A stretch of DNA of 55,207 nucleotides from CAZTVF01 sp964616985 (GCA_964616985.1 CAZTVF010000022.1:1-55207); one strand, 5' to 3'; positions 1 to 8,650 are shown, counted from the stretch's first letter. Program-made: numbers and translations. Notes: generated from the sequence alone by a model not told the origin.

Positions 1-53
1 AGGATCCGGCGGACCGCGTCGAAGTCGATCTTGTTCAGCGTAAACGAATCCAC
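1..53 (-). CDS. 5' end of a CDS leaving the window (possibly MutS2-like)
   Basis: On the minus strand a GTG at 53-51 opens a frame that runs off the left edge, giving 17 whole codons that read VDSFTLNKIDFDAVRRI. A good Shine-Dalgarno, GAGGA, lies about 7 bases before the GTG, which is the main reason to believe in the gene. The pattern of a short leader, then TLxKIxFDxVRRI, resembles the amino end of MutS2-type proteins, but 17 residues are too few to assign a family and this is only a suggestion. The 124 bases between this start and the hairpin at 177-204 show nothing else. Confidence 0.45.
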   Translation of the reverse strand, partial: MDSFTLNKIDFDAVRRI

Positions 54-176
54 GGAAAATCCTCGAGTTGTGAAGCTGTGCATTATATCGGAAAAGCCCA
101 TTCTACAACGCAAAACTAGCGGCCGCGCGGAAATCGGCGGTCGGCCGCGGCAATGGCGAAGTGTACCCGCAAGTGA

Positions 177-204
177 GGGTGGCGGCCTTCCCAGGCCGCC
201 ACCC
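177..204. repeat. 12-bp-arm hairpin, GGTGGCGGCCT family
   Basis: This is a perfect inverted repeat: GGGTGGCGGCCT at 177-188, loop TCCC, AGGCCGCCACCC at 193-204. It sits 23 bases past the stop of the minus-strand esterase. There is no T-run on either side, so it is not a classical intrinsic terminator. Nearly the same hairpin recurs after the heparinase-like gene (30539-30566), in looser form after the AXE1-type esterase (39891-39920), and as half-copies at 3408-3439. Confidence 0.8.
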
Positions 205-227
205 CTTGAGTGACACGATACAGAGCG

Positions 228-968
228 CTAGCGCTTGGCGACGTGCTTCATCACGAAGGCTATCGTCTCACGGATGTGTACGTCCCAGTAGTCCCACGTG
301 TGCGCGCCGGGGAACTCGGCGTACTGGTGGGCGATGCCCAGCTTCTCCAGCAGCGCGTGGAAGCGGCGGTTGCCGTCGATCAGGTGGTCCTCGGTGCCGC
401 AGTCGAGGCGAAGGTGCAGCTTGGCGCGGCCCTTGGCAAAGCGGCGGGCGATGGCAAAGCAGTCGTACTCGCTCTTGGGATAGGCCTTGAGCAGCCTGGT
501 CACGTCGGGCCGGTCGCGCAGCGGGCGGTTCAGGATGGCCACCGCGCCGGAATGCGAGGCAGCCACGCCGAAGAGGTCCGGGTGCCGCATGGCGAGCATC
601 ACCGCGCCGTAGCCGCCCATGCTCAGGCCGGCGATGGCCCTGCCGGCGGGGCGGCGGATCGTGGGGAAGGTGTTGTCCACGAAGCCCACGACGTCTTTGG
701 TCATGTGGTCCTCGTACGCCAGCCCGTCGGGCGAGGAGGAGTTGCAGTAGAAGCTTCGGTGGCCGTCGGGCATGACGACGATCAGCCCCAGCCCTTCGAC
801 GTAGCGTTCGATGCTCGTGCGACGGTGCCAGATCGAGTGGTCGTCGCTCAGCCCGTGCAGCAGGTACAGCACCGGGAAGGGACCCTTGCGGCCCTCGGGC
901 ACGATGATGTTCATGCTCGACGCCTTGGTGAGCGAGCCGCCGAAGAACTGCGTGGCCAGAAACGCCAT
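228..968 (-). CDS. Putative esterase, alpha/beta hydrolase (esterase D/tributyrin esterase type)
   Basis: This 246-residue protein looks like a serine esterase of the PF00756 type. An early LYLLHGLSDDHSIW segment matches the oxyanion strand. GLSMGGYGA carries the nucleophile serine, CGTEDHLI fits the acid residue, and FPGAHTWDYWD supplies the catalytic histidine. There is no signal peptide, so it is probably cytoplasmic. The substrate is unknown; short acyl esters or S-formylglutathione-like thioesters are typical of the family. The ATG at 968 was chosen because AAAGGATC precedes it; the frame stays open far upstream, but that part has no family resemblance. It diverges from the large membrane protein to its right, and a hairpin follows its stop. 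Confidence 0.85.
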   Translation of the reverse strand: MAFLATQFFGGSLTKASSMNIIVPEGRKGPFPVLYLLHGLSDDHSIWHRRTSIERYVEGLGLIVVMPDGHRSFYCNSSSPDGLAYEDHMTKDVVGFVDNTFPTIRRPAGRAIAGLSMGGYGAVMLAMRHPDLFGVAASHSGAVAILNRPLRDRPDVTRLLKAYPKSEYDCFAIARRFAKGRAKLHLRLDCGTEDHLIDGNRRFHALLEKLGIAHQYAEFPGAHTWDYWDVHIRETIAFVMKHVAKR

Positions 969-1107
969 GATGATCCTTTCGTTGAGGGGAAACGGGAACA
1001 GCAAACGGCAAGCATAGCCGGGACAATCACAAATATCGTACCGCCTACGCGGTGCGAACGGTGCTGAAAAGCAAGCCCGGGAGGTTCTTGGCATTTTTCC
1101 TTGCGGC

Positions 1108-3225
1108 ATGGCGGCCCGCGCGGTCTGCTGTGGGCAGATGAAATCGGCAAGGGCACAGCGAGCATTTCTGATCGGCCTGGCCGCGGCACTGGCCACGGGC
1201 TGGCTGTGCGCCGTCGTGCTGTGGTCGGAGGCGTTCGGCAGTTCCGGCGAGTCTTCGCTGCTGACCGTGACGTCGGCGATGGTGGCCCTGGTGATTGCAC
1301 TGCAGGCGCCGCGGGCGATCATCCGCGTGTGGCGACGTTTCTCCAGGCGTTCCGGCATGGAGGACCTCCTCACGGCTCCCGTCACCTCCGCCCCGGCTGG
1401 GCCCGACGTGAACGCGATGAAGAAACTTCTGGCTCTGGCCGCCGCCGTCGCCGGCCTGAGCATCCCGGCCGGGCTGGCGATGATCCCCGTGGGCGTGGCC
1501 GGCGCCAACGCCTTGAACGACTCGTTCCTTTGGTCCGGGGCCGGCGCTGCCGTCGCCTCCGTCGCGATGCGGGTCCTGTGCCTGCTGCCGATGGCCGCCC
1601 TGGCCGCGGTGGCGCTGCTGGTGCTGGCGCTCGTCCGCGGTGGCTGGGGCCGCGACACCTACGCCACCACATTCAGCGACCTGCTGCTGGGGCTGGCGGC
1701 CGCCCTGGCCATCTTCGCCGTGGCCTGGTGCATGGGCCTCAACCTCCTGGGGCTGGCCATGGCGATGGCCGTACTGCTGCTGGGGGCGGGGGCGGGCATG
1801 CTGGCGGCGCGATCGCCCCTGCGCGCGAGCCACACCGGCGAAATCGCCGGCCCCACGGGGCGGATCACGCGCCTCGCCGTCTGGCCGGCCTTTGCGGCAG
1901 GGGCCCTGGCCCTGGCGGTGCAGCAGCGGATGCTCGCCGACATCCTCGGCGCGGGCCAGCCGGTGATGCTGGCCTTCCTGGCGGCCTCCCTGGCGGCGAC
2001 GGCGGCGATGCTGAAGGTGCACGACCGCAAGCCTCACGCGATCGATGCGGCGGAGATGCCCGCTGCCGCCGTGGGCCTCGTGTGCGGCCTGCTGATGCAG
2101 GCGGCCCTGGTGCTGCACTGCGTGTGGCAGGGACGGGCGTGTCAAATCTACACGGGCATTGCGGCGGCGATGCAGCTGCCGCTGGCGGCGCTGGCGGCGA
2201 CGATCTTGTCGCGGCAACGGCGGACGTTCGCCGAAGCCGGGGGGCGGGCGCGGGCTTACTTCGGCCGCGTTCTCGGCGGGGCCGCCGCAGGACTGCTGCT
2301 GTACGTGGCCATGGGCCACGCGGGGCGCGGCCTGCTGGTGCTCCTGGCGGCGGCACTGGGGGCGATCACGCTGGCGATCATCGCGGCCATCGGGCGAAAG
2401 AGTGGCTGGCGGCAGCAGCTTCGGTGGGCGGTGTTCGGCGCGGCCGTGCTCTGTGCATCCACCGCGGGCATCGTCACCAGCGCCCAAAACGCCGTCCGGC
2501 AATTTGGCAGCCTGGCGGCGGGCGTGTGGCTGACGGCGGCGAGTCTTCCGGAGAGCGACTCGATGACGTATCTGCCGATGCCCCCGCGCCCGGCGAACCC
2601 GGGCATCACGAAGCTGCTGGAGAAGACGCTCGCGGCCTGCCCCCGCGGCGGCGTGTGGTGGGCGGGCGGTGTAGCCGCTGACCTGCCCGCGATCGATGGC
2701 ATGGTCCTGGAAATGGTCGCCCCCGACGCCTCGGCGGTGCTGGGCCCCTGGCCGGGCGGCAAAGGGTTCGTGGCGCACGCGCCGGGACGGCGGCAGTACG
2801 ATGGGGCGATCCTCGCCCTGCTGCCGGCGGATCACGGACAGGCGTGGCGGTGCTACAACGCGGCGGAACTCGGCCGCGTGGTGCGACGAGTACATCCCGG
2901 CGGGCCGGTGCTGCTGCGGACGCAGTGCGCGTCGCGCCACGCAGGCGCGGCGCTGGCGGTGGCGGAGACGTTCCTCCAGCAGGTCGGCAGCGGATGGGCG
3001 GCCGTCGCGTTCGATGGGGACGAGGTCGACATGCTGCTGGGCGGCCCCTCTGCGCGCCTGCCCATGCCGCGTGCGAAGGACGTGGACGTGCTGCCGCTGG
3101 AGGTGCTGCTCAGCGGCGATGCCGCCGCGGTGCCCCTGACGCTCGGAAATGCCGGCGGCGCCTGCCGCCGGCCCCGAAACTTTGACCTTCGCCGCCACGT
3201 GGAGGCGATGGTGTCGTTGGATTAG
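1108..3225 (+). CDS. Multi-pass membrane protein with soluble C-terminal domain
   Basis: About 705 residues. Roughly the first 480 are hydrophobic, with a dozen or so predicted membrane segments rich in Ala, Leu, Val and Gly. The last 220 or so are soluble. I do not recognise a named family. Within the soluble part, YDGAILALLPADHGQAWRCY followed by a helix and VHPGGPVLL resembles the late Rossmann strands of spermidine-synthase-like domains that planctomycetes fuse to membrane regions, but it appears degenerate and the resemblance is weak. The start is unsure: ATG at 1108 or at 1138 (MKSARAQRAFLIG, a more natural membrane start); neither has a clear Shine-Dalgarno. A 95-bp inverted-repeat element begins 12 bases after the stop. 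Confidence 0.65.
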   Translation: MAARAVCCGQMKSARAQRAFLIGLAAALATGWLCAVVLWSEAFGSSGESSLLTVTSAMVALVIALQAPRAIIRVWRRFSRRSGMEDLLTAPVTSAPAGPDVNAMKKLLALAAAVAGLSIPAGLAMIPVGVAGANALNDSFLWSGAGAAVASVAMRVLCLLPMAALAAVALLVLALVRGGWGRDTYATTFSDLLLGLAAALAIFAVAWCMGLNLLGLAMAMAVLLLGAGAGMLAARSPLRASHTGEIAGPTGRITRLAVWPAFAAGALALAVQQRMLADILGAGQPVMLAFLAASLAATAAMLKVHDRKPHAIDAAEMPAAAVGLVCGLLMQAALVLHCVWQGRACQIYTGIAAAMQLPLAALAATILSRQRRTFAEAGGRARAYFGRVLGGAAAGLLLYVAMGHAGRGLLVLLAAALGAITLAIIAAIGRKSGWRQQLRWAVFGAAVLCASTAGIVTSAQNAVRQFGSLAAGVWLTAASLPESDSMTYLPMPPRPANPGITKLLEKTLAACPRGGVWWAGGVAADLPAIDGMVLEMVAPDASAVLGPWPGGKGFVAHAPGRRQYDGAILALLPADHGQAWRCYNAAELGRVVRRVHPGGPVLLRTQCASRHAGAALAVAETFLQQVGSGWAAVAFDGDEVDMLLGGPSARLPMPRAKDVDVLPLEVLLSGDAAAVPLTLGNAGGACRRPRNFDLRRHVEAMVSLD

Positions 3226-3237
3226 TTCGGCCGAATA

Positions 3238-3332
3238 GGTGACTGCGTCTGGCAGCGGCTTGCCGTTCGGCGCTGTAAAAGCCTCTGGGCGTCCCCCGGA
3301 CTTGACAGCGCCGAACGGGCAAGCCGCCACCG
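3238..3332 (+). repeat. 95-bp inverted-repeat element, copy 1
   Basis: The arms are GCGGCTTGCCGTTCGGCGCT(GT) at 3255-3276 and its reverse complement at 3305-3327, which carries one extra G, around a 28-base loop. The second copy is at 37436-37527, in the opposite orientation. The similarity covers not only the arms but also the loop and about 15 bases of flank (TGANTGCGTCTGGCA). This makes it a dispersed element of roughly 95 bp and not two chance hairpins. No coding capacity is visible. Confidence 0.8.
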
Positions 3333-3527
3333 ACGCCTTCTTCCAGATTCAAATGTGAAGGACAGATTGCGAATAGACACGATGCGCAGTTCTTGGCGGC
3401 GGCATCTGAAGGCCGCCACCCATGGGAAGGCCGCCACCCCATACTGTATGCGACACGCGCGTGCATCAGCCGAGCATGCCGGCGCGAGTACGCTTCGGCA
3501 TGGCACCCATTACACAAGGAGAGAATA
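3333..3527. other. Repeat-filled intergenic region before the TTG-started hydrolase
   Basis: No gene is seen here. GAAGGCCGCCACCC occurs twice (3408-3421 and 3426-3439), a half-copy pair of the GGTGGCGGCCT hairpin family. At about 3446-3507 lies a partial copy of the CCGAGCATGCCGGCGCG ... CTTCGGCATGGCACC element that also occurs near 23409, 30789 and 39929. It ends only about 10 bases before the Shine-Dalgarno of the next gene, so a folded repeat could affect its translation. Confidence 0.7.
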
Positions 3528-4601
3528 TTGGCTTACGTTGAATCCCCGGATCGGCAGCGAGAGATCGCGATGGCGCGTCACGAGGCGTTGATGGCGTACT
3601 TCAAGAATGCCGGCGACGCCGCCCAGTCCCAGCGGCTCGCCCACTGGGCCGTGCCGGCGGGCATGACCGTGCCGCAGTACGAGAACCACATCTCGCCGCG
3701 GCGGCAGCGCGTCGCAGCGATGATCGGTTGCCCGCCGCCGGGCACGCCGCTGGAGCCGCGCCCCCGCATTGACGAGATCGGCCGTGACGACGACGGCACG
3801 TTCTATCGCGTCACGCTGCCCCTGCTGGCCGAAGGGCTGGAGGCGTATGGCATTCTCCTGCGGCCGCACCAGGTGACGCGCAACACGCTGGCGGTGGCGA
3901 TCCACGGCGGCGGGGGGAACCCCGAGGTGGTCGTGCCGGTGCTGGAGCAGTCGTGGAACTACAACGACATGGGCCGCCGCCTCGCACGCCGCGGGCACGT
4001 GGTGTGGGCGCCCGCGTGCTACGAGACGCTGCCGGGACGCGACAACACCAAGATCGAGGTCCACACGCCCATGGACCGCCGCGCCCGCATGATCGGCACG
4101 ACGCTGACGGCCGTCGACGCGTACGCCCTCATCCGCAGCACCGAGGGGCTGCTGAGCTGCGCGGGCATTGCGCCGGCGCAGGGCTTTGGCGGGGCCATCG
4201 CGGTGGGGCTGTCGTATGGCGGGCAGCGGGCGCTGGTGGCGCCCGCGCTGTCGCAGGCGTTCGTGGCGTCGGTGTGCTCGTGCTTCTTCAACGACCGCCG
4301 CAAGGTCCTCGACGCCGGGGCCGACACCACCAACTGGAACGACTGGATGTACCAGGACATCTACCGCATCGCCACCGACGTCGAGTGGTGCCAGCTGATC
4401 TGCCCGCGGCCGCTGTTCATCGAAGCCGGCAAGAGCGACAACCTCATCCCCATCGACGGGGCGGTGGCCACGGCCCCGCACGTGCAGGCGGTGTACGAGG
4501 CGCTGGGCATCGGCGACCGGTTTGCCTTCGAGGCCTTCGAGGGCGGGCACGAGTTCTCGGGCGTCAAGGCGCTGGAGTTCCTGGACAAGCAAGGGCTGTG
4601 A
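3528..4601 (+). CDS. Alpha/beta hydrolase (dienelactone hydrolase/acetyl esterase-like)
   Basis: This 357-residue cytoplasmic protein has AIHGGGGNPEV as a probable oxyanion strand, GLSYGGQRA around the nucleophile serine, EAGKSDNLIP for the acid, and FEGGHEF for the histidine. It resembles the large alpha/beta hydrolases of carbohydrate loci; the substrate cannot be told. The TTG at 3528 was chosen because AAGGAGA (3517-3523) lies at ideal distance before it, giving an N-terminus that continues AYVESPDRQREIAMARHE. The next in-frame ATG, at 3570, has no comparable signal. The upstream open frame is repeat sequence. It converges on the DUF3592-like gene, with 21 bases between stops. Confidence 0.8.
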   Translation: MAYVESPDRQREIAMARHEALMAYFKNAGDAAQSQRLAHWAVPAGMTVPQYENHISPRRQRVAAMIGCPPPGTPLEPRPRIDEIGRDDDGTFYRVTLPLLAEGLEAYGILLRPHQVTRNTLAVAIHGGGGNPEVVVPVLEQSWNYNDMGRRLARRGHVVWAPACYETLPGRDNTKIEVHTPMDRRARMIGTTLTAVDAYALIRSTEGLLSCAGIAPAQGFGGAIAVGLSYGGQRALVAPALSQAFVASVCSCFFNDRRKVLDAGADTTNWNDWMYQDIYRIATDVEWCQLICPRPLFIEAGKSDNLIPIDGAVATAPHVQAVYEALGIGDRFAFEAFEGGHEFSGVKALEFLDKQGL

Positions 4602-4622
4602 TCGCCGGCGGCCGCAGGGCGA

Positions 4623-5858
4623 TCAGGTCAGGTCGCGATAGTCGTCGTCCTGCGCGTCGGGCGTGTCGCGCTCGTGGGGCTCGAGTTCCACAAGCGTGAC
4701 CTGCATCAGGCCGGCGAGCATCTGGGCCGTCCGCAGGGAGATGATCTGCGGGTAGGGGCAGTCGAATACGTGAATGGACACGCTGCGGCCGTCGGTCATG
4801 CGGGCGGTCAGCAGCGGCCTTTCGCCGGAGTCGCCCTTGAGGCGGAAGCCGCGAGGCGGCGTGACGATCTGCAGGGCCAGGCACTGCACGTCGCGGAGGT
4901 TTTCCTCGCACTGCCGGCGCAGGCTGCGAACGGACAACCAGCCCAGGTCGGCATCGACCGAGACGGTCGTTCCCGTGCGCGGGTGCCGCACTACGCGAAG
5001 GGCGGTCAGCAGGCCCGCCATCGCCGCCAGGACCATCATGCCCAGCGACAGGTGCGGCGTCCACTGCGGTGAAAAGGCCATGCCGAGGAAGCCCACCGCG
5101 AATATGCCCACGAAGCACAGGATGCCGTAGACGCCCAGGAAGAACCCCATCGCCCAGGCCGCGCGAGGACGCGTGCGGATGACGATGCCCCGGCCGTCGG
5201 CGCGGGCGGGTCCCCACCCGGGGATGGAGGTGACGGCGGCGGGCTCGGTGGCCAGGAACCTCGCTACGCGTTCCCGTCGGACCATGATGGCAATCGGGCC
5301 CAGCACCACCCCCAGCCCGACGGCGATGAAGGGCTGGAGGAACAGCATCGTCACGAATAGCAGAGGATCGGCCGAGCGGTCCAGCACGGCCTGCTGCGGG
5401 TCGCGGGGGTCGTAGAAGACCGTGACCTCGCTGCCGGGCGGCGTGGCCGAGAGGCGCTGCCAGATGGGCGCGTGCTGGGGCTTCTCGCCCTCCAGCTTCA
5501 TCGTCCGCGGCAGCTCCAGCTGCGTGCTCGTATAGGTGCGGCCGTCCACGGTGTAGCGGTAGACGAAGGGCGTGGCGTTCGCATCGGCATTCGCATCGGC
5601 ATTCGCATCGGCATTCGCATCGGCCGGGGCCGCCGCGGGGTCGGCCTCGGGGGCGGCCACCACGGGATCGATCAGCACGCCCTGCGTGGCGAGATAGCCC
5701 CGGGCCTGGAAATGGCGGTAGAGATCGCTGGCGACGGCATAGACGAACATGCTGACGATCGCCCACCAGAACAGCCCGAAGAACACCAGGCCGCCGAGTT
5801 TGGGCCCGCCGCCCCGCAGTTCATCCATCGGCAGGTTCTGATTCGTGATGTTCCGCAT
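4623..5858 (-). CDS. DUF3592-like membrane protein
   Basis: 411 residues. One membrane helix lies near residues 25-45 (FFGLFWWAIVSMFVYAV), followed by an extracytoplasmic region with FVYRYTVDGRTYTS ... PGSEVTVFYDPRDPQQAVL, the hallmark of DUF3592 proteins. Then come a helix pair (LFLQPFIAVGLGVVLGPIAIMV), another pair near residues 240-300, and a cytoplasmic tail with strand-rich sequence. Function is unknown. Between the first helix and the DUF3592 core sits a run of Asp-Ala-Asn-Ala repeats encoded by 12-bp DNA repeats. ATG 5858 is supported by TGAGGACC about 7 bases upstream. Confidence 0.75.
   Translation of the reverse strand: MRNITNQNLPMDELRGGGPKLGGLVFFGLFWWAIVSMFVYAVASDLYRHFQARGYLATQGVLIDPVVAAPEADPAAAPADANADANADANADANATPFVYRYTVDGRTYTSTQLELPRTMKLEGEKPQHAPIWQRLSATPPGSEVTVFYDPRDPQQAVLDRSADPLLFVTMLFLQPFIAVGLGVVLGPIAIMVRRERVARFLATEPAAVTSIPGWGPARADGRGIVIRTRPRAAWAMGFFLGVYGILCFVGIFAVGFLGMAFSPQWTPHLSLGMMVLAAMAGLLTALRVVRHPRTGTTVSVDADLGWLSVRSLRRQCEENLRDVQCLALQIVTPPRGFRLKGDSGERPLLTARMTDGRSVSIHVFDCPYPQIISLRTAQMLAGLMQVTLVELEPHERDTPDAQDDDYRDLT
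5575..5624. repeat. 12-bp tandem repeat inside the DUF3592-like gene
   Basis: GCATCGGCATTC is repeated in register from 5581 to 5616, with partial copies on both sides (about four units). Because the unit is a multiple of three, copy-number change would lengthen or shorten the protein by four residues (Asp-Ala-Asn-Ala) without breaking the frame. Confidence 0.9.
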
Positions 5859-5948
5859 GGATGGTCCTCAATGCATCGGCTTGCCGGGCATGCGGCGCGA
5901 TGCAGGGCGTCCCGGTCTGTGTGCGTGGATCGTGAAGCGGGCGGCCGA

Positions 5949-7328
5949 TCACTCCAGCAACCCGTAGTCCTTGATCTTGCGGTACAGCGTCCGCTCGCCG
6001 ATGCCCAGGATGCTGGCGGCCTGCTCGCGGTTGCCGTTGGTCATCTTCAGCGTGTTGCGGATGAGTTCCTTCTCGGCCTGCTCCAGGCTGATGCCCGCCA
6101 ACTGGCCGAACTGCTGGTCGGCGGCCTCGCCGGGCGGCTGGTAGATCTCGGGCGGCAGGTCATCGACGCCGATCTTGTCGCCGGCGGCCAGCACCACCAT
6201 GTTCTCCACCACGTTGCGAAGTTGTCGCACGTTGCCCGGCCAGGGGTAGCCGCGCAGCACGCGCCGCGCGTCGGCCGAGAGCCCCTCGATCCGCTTGCCG
6301 TGGCTTTTTGCGGCCGCGGCCAGGAAGTGGTCGATCAGCAGCGGGATGTCCTCTCGCCGCTGCCGCAGCGGCGGGATGTCGATCGTCGCGCCCTTGATGC
6401 GGAAGTACAGGTCCTCGCGGAATTCCTTGTTCTTGACCTTCTCGACGAGGTCGCTGTTGGTGGCCGAGATGAGGCGGACGTTCACGCGGATGGGCTCGTT
6501 GGCGCCCACGCGGACGACCTCGCCGTTCTCCAGCACGCGCAGCAGCTTGGCCTGCATCGCCAGCGGCATGTCGCCCACCTCGTCCATGAACAGCGTCCCG
6601 CCGTCGGCGTGTTCGAAGCGCCCGGGGCGGTCGGCGGTGGCGCCCGTGTACGCGCCCTTGATGTGGCCGAACAGCTCGTCCTCCAGCAGCGTCTCCGACA
6701 GGCCCGCGCAGTTGATGGCCACGAACCGCTCCTGGGCCCGTCGCGAGTTCTGATGGATCGCGTTGGCCAGCAGCTCCTTGCCCGTGCCGCTCTCGCCCAG
6801 GATCAGCACGGGGATGTCCGACGGCGCGATCCGCCGGATCGTATCCAGGATTCGCAGCATCGAGGGGCTGTCGCCGATGATGTTCTCGAAACCGTACTTC
6901 TCGTCCAGCCGCTCGCGCAGCTCATGGATGGTCCGCTTCTGGGCGGTGTCCTGTGCGGCCCGCGTGACGACCGAGCGGAGCTCGTTGAGGTCCAGCGGCT
7001 TCTCGATGAAGTCGAACGCGCCCTGCTGCAGCGCCCGGCGGCAGGTCTGCACGTCGGCGTGCGCGGTGATCAGGATGACCTTGGCCGCCGGGGCGAACTC
7101 GCGGGCCGCCGCCAGCACGGCCATGCCGTCGTGTTCGCCGCCGAGCCGCAGATCGGTCACGACGATGTCAAAGTGTTGGTTCTTGATCTTCGCGATGGCG
7201 GCCGTGCCGTCGTGCACCACGGTGCATCGGTGACCCAGGCGCGACAGACCTTCTTCGAGGGCCTCGGCGTGGGCGACCTCATCTTCGACGATCAGGATGT
7301 CTGCAATGGCGTTTCCCAGCGTTTCCAT
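5949..7328 (-). CDS. Sigma-54-dependent response regulator, NtrC family
   Basis: 459 residues in three parts. The receiver (about 10-120) has acidic residues in LIVEDE, phosphoacceptor Asp59 in VVTDL, and a Lys in FIEKP. The AAA+ activator domain (about 150-380) has Walker A GESGTGKE at 178-185, the sigma-54-contacting GAYTGA at 225-230, and Walker B LFMDE near 246-250. The Fis-type helix-turn-helix at the end reads NREQAASILGIGERTLYRKI. All residues expected for phosphorylation and for ATP-driven opening of sigma-54 promoters are present. Two sigma-54 promoters lie in this same window before the amt genes. The ATG at 7340 is an alternative start. The histidine kinase at 9105-9911 is a possible partner. 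Confidence 0.93.
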   Translation of the reverse strand: METLGNAIADILIVEDEVAHAEALEEGLSRLGHRCTVVHDGTAAIAKIKNQHFDIVVTDLRLGGEHDGMAVLAAAREFAPAAKVILITAHADVQTCRRALQQGAFDFIEKPLDLNELRSVVTRAAQDTAQKRTIHELRERLDEKYGFENIIGDSPSMLRILDTIRRIAPSDIPVLILGESGTGKELLANAIHQNSRRAQERFVAINCAGLSETLLEDELFGHIKGAYTGATADRPGRFEHADGGTLFMDEVGDMPLAMQAKLLRVLENGEVVRVGANEPIRVNVRLISATNSDLVEKVKNKEFREDLYFRIKGATIDIPPLRQRREDIPLLIDHFLAAAAKSHGKRIEGLSADARRVLRGYPWPGNVRQLRNVVENMVVLAAGDKIGVDDLPPEIYQPPGEAADQQFGQLAGISLEQAEKELIRNTLKMTNGNREQAASILGIGERTLYRKIKDYGLLE

Positions 7329-7392
7329 GCGGAAATACATACCCCAGTCGAGGCGATGAGTCAACGTTGACGGTGCTCGAACAGCTGTTTGA

Positions 7393-7428
7393 CGGTGCCA
7401 CCCCCAAACTTGTTTGGGGGTGGCACCG
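7393..7428. repeat. Perfect 17-bp-arm palindrome ending in GGTGCCA/TGGCACC
   Basis: CGGTGCCACCCCCAAAC (7393-7409), TT, and the exact reverse complement (7412-7428). It lies between the racemase stop (7469) and the NtrC-type regulator start, on the transcript path of both minus-strand genes. It could act as a processing or termination hairpin, though no T-run follows on the minus strand. A close relative is at 41029-41056. Confidence 0.85.
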
Positions 7429-7468
7429 AGCGGGGCGCGTTCAGGCCTCCGCGTTGAGATTCCTGTGT

Positions 7469-8650
7469 TCAGGCGTCTGCGGTGGTGACGCAGACGTTGC
7501 CGGCGTCGTGGATGTGGTAGACGCGGTGGTGGCGGGGGTCGATGCCGGCGGCGGCCAGGGCGGAGGCGACCGAGTCGGCCTTGATCAAACCCAGGAGCTG
7601 TGCATCGGCGGCGGCCAGGCCGGCGGAGACGACGTACACGCGGACGCCGCGGTAACGCGCGTCGGTGAGGTAGCGGAGGCGGACGGCCTTGTGATCGCCC
7701 AGGCGGTAGCCGCGTGCATTCACCAGGGCCATGGCCGCGTCGTAGTCGGCGGCGTCGCGAAGCAGGCGGACGAAGGCGTCCTGGCCGATCGCCTGCGGGC
7801 AGGGGGCCTGCAGGACCAGCACGCCGCCGTCGCGGACGGCCCATTCGCTGTTCTTGATGCCCTTGTCGGCCTGGTAGAAGCTTTGGCCCAGGGGCCCGGT
7901 GACGTCGGCGATCAGGGCGTCGGCGGGGGCGTCGATGGGCGCGACGAAGATCCGCTGAGCCACGACGGCAGCGTTGCCCAGCGTGGCCAGCATGTCGCCG
8001 CCGGCGGCGAAGACGATACGCTCACCGACCTGCACGAGGTTGATGGCGGCCAGCGGGCGGAGACGCTGGAGGTCGGCGAGCAGGCCCTCGATGCGGGAGT
8101 AGACCGGGTTGCCGTCGGTGCGGCAGGGGCGGCTGGCGCAGTGGACCGCCCAGGCGTGGTTGGCCTCGATGTCGCCGTAGGCGGCCACGCCGATGGTGGC
8201 CGTCTTATGCGCCCCGGTGAAGCCAGCGAAGTAGTGGGGCTCGACGCTGCCGATGGCCAGCAGTCCGCCCTCGGCCAGAAGCCACGGATGGCCATGCCAC
8301 CCGCCTGCGCCGCCGATGAGGCGGAGGCGTTCGCTACGGCTGTCGTGCCACTGCACGTCCGCGTACGGCAGGCCGCGCGTGAGCTGGCCTTCGAAGGCCG
8401 CGGCACTGGCGGGGCGGCTGTGGGAGCCCGTGGCGACGAGGAGACGCGTATCGGCCGGCGGCACGAGCCTGGCGATGGCGGCCAGCACGGCCGGGGTGTC
8501 GGTGTGGCGCTGCGGATCGTTGACCAGCACCGTCAGCGGGCCCCGCGGCAGCAGGCGCAGTGCATCGGCGGCCGCCGCGTCGAGGTCCGGCGCGGGCAGG
8601 TTAACCGGCCGCGGGCAGAGCGTCGGGATGTCAGGGAATTGTGTACTCAT
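7469..8650 (-). CDS. LarA-like nickel-pincer racemase (lactate racemase family)
   Basis: 393 residues, slightly shorter than typical LarA. The residues that hold and use the nickel-pincer nucleotide are all recognisable: His77 in ATGSHSRP, His139 in VEPHYFAGF, Lys149 in GAHKTATIG (the cofactor-linking lysine), and His165 in EANHAWAV. The family interconverts stereoisomers of 2-hydroxyacids such as lactate or malate, and this member's substrate is not known. Cofactor genes larB, larC and larE are not in the window. Its ATG overlaps the stop of the preceding zinc-ribbon gene (ATGA at 8650-8647), so the two are likely translated together. Confidence 0.85.
   Translation of the reverse strand: MSTQFPDIPTLCPRPVNLPAPDLDAAAADALRLLPRGPLTVLVNDPQRHTDTPAVLAAIARLVPPADTRLLVATGSHSRPASAAAFEGQLTRGLPYADVQWHDSRSERLRLIGGAGGWHGHPWLLAEGGLLAIGSVEPHYFAGFTGAHKTATIGVAAYGDIEANHAWAVHCASRPCRTDGNPVYSRIEGLLADLQRLRPLAAINLVQVGERIVFAAGGDMLATLGNAAVVAQRIFVAPIDAPADALIADVTGPLGQSFYQADKGIKNSEWAVRDGGVLVLQAPCPQAIGQDAFVRLLRDAADYDAAMALVNARGYRLGDHKAVRLRYLTDARYRGVRVYVVSAGLAAADAQLLGLIKADSVASALAAAGIDPRHHRVYHIHDAGNVCVTTADA

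Noticed and set aside
1045..3330. Long minus-strand frame (about 760 codons) opposite the membrane protein
   Set aside because: Composition is Arg/Gln/His-rich without hydrophobic or domain pattern, a typical high-GC shadow; the plus strand gives a coherent membrane protein.
3501..3516. TGGCACCCATTACACA as a third sigma-54 promoter
   Set aside because: The -24 box matches, but the -12 GC doublet is missing, and TGGCACC here is the end of a repeat family.
5472..7370. Long plus-strand frame opposite the sigma-54 activator
   Set aside because: The minus strand encodes an unmistakable NtrC-type protein; the plus frame is antisense.
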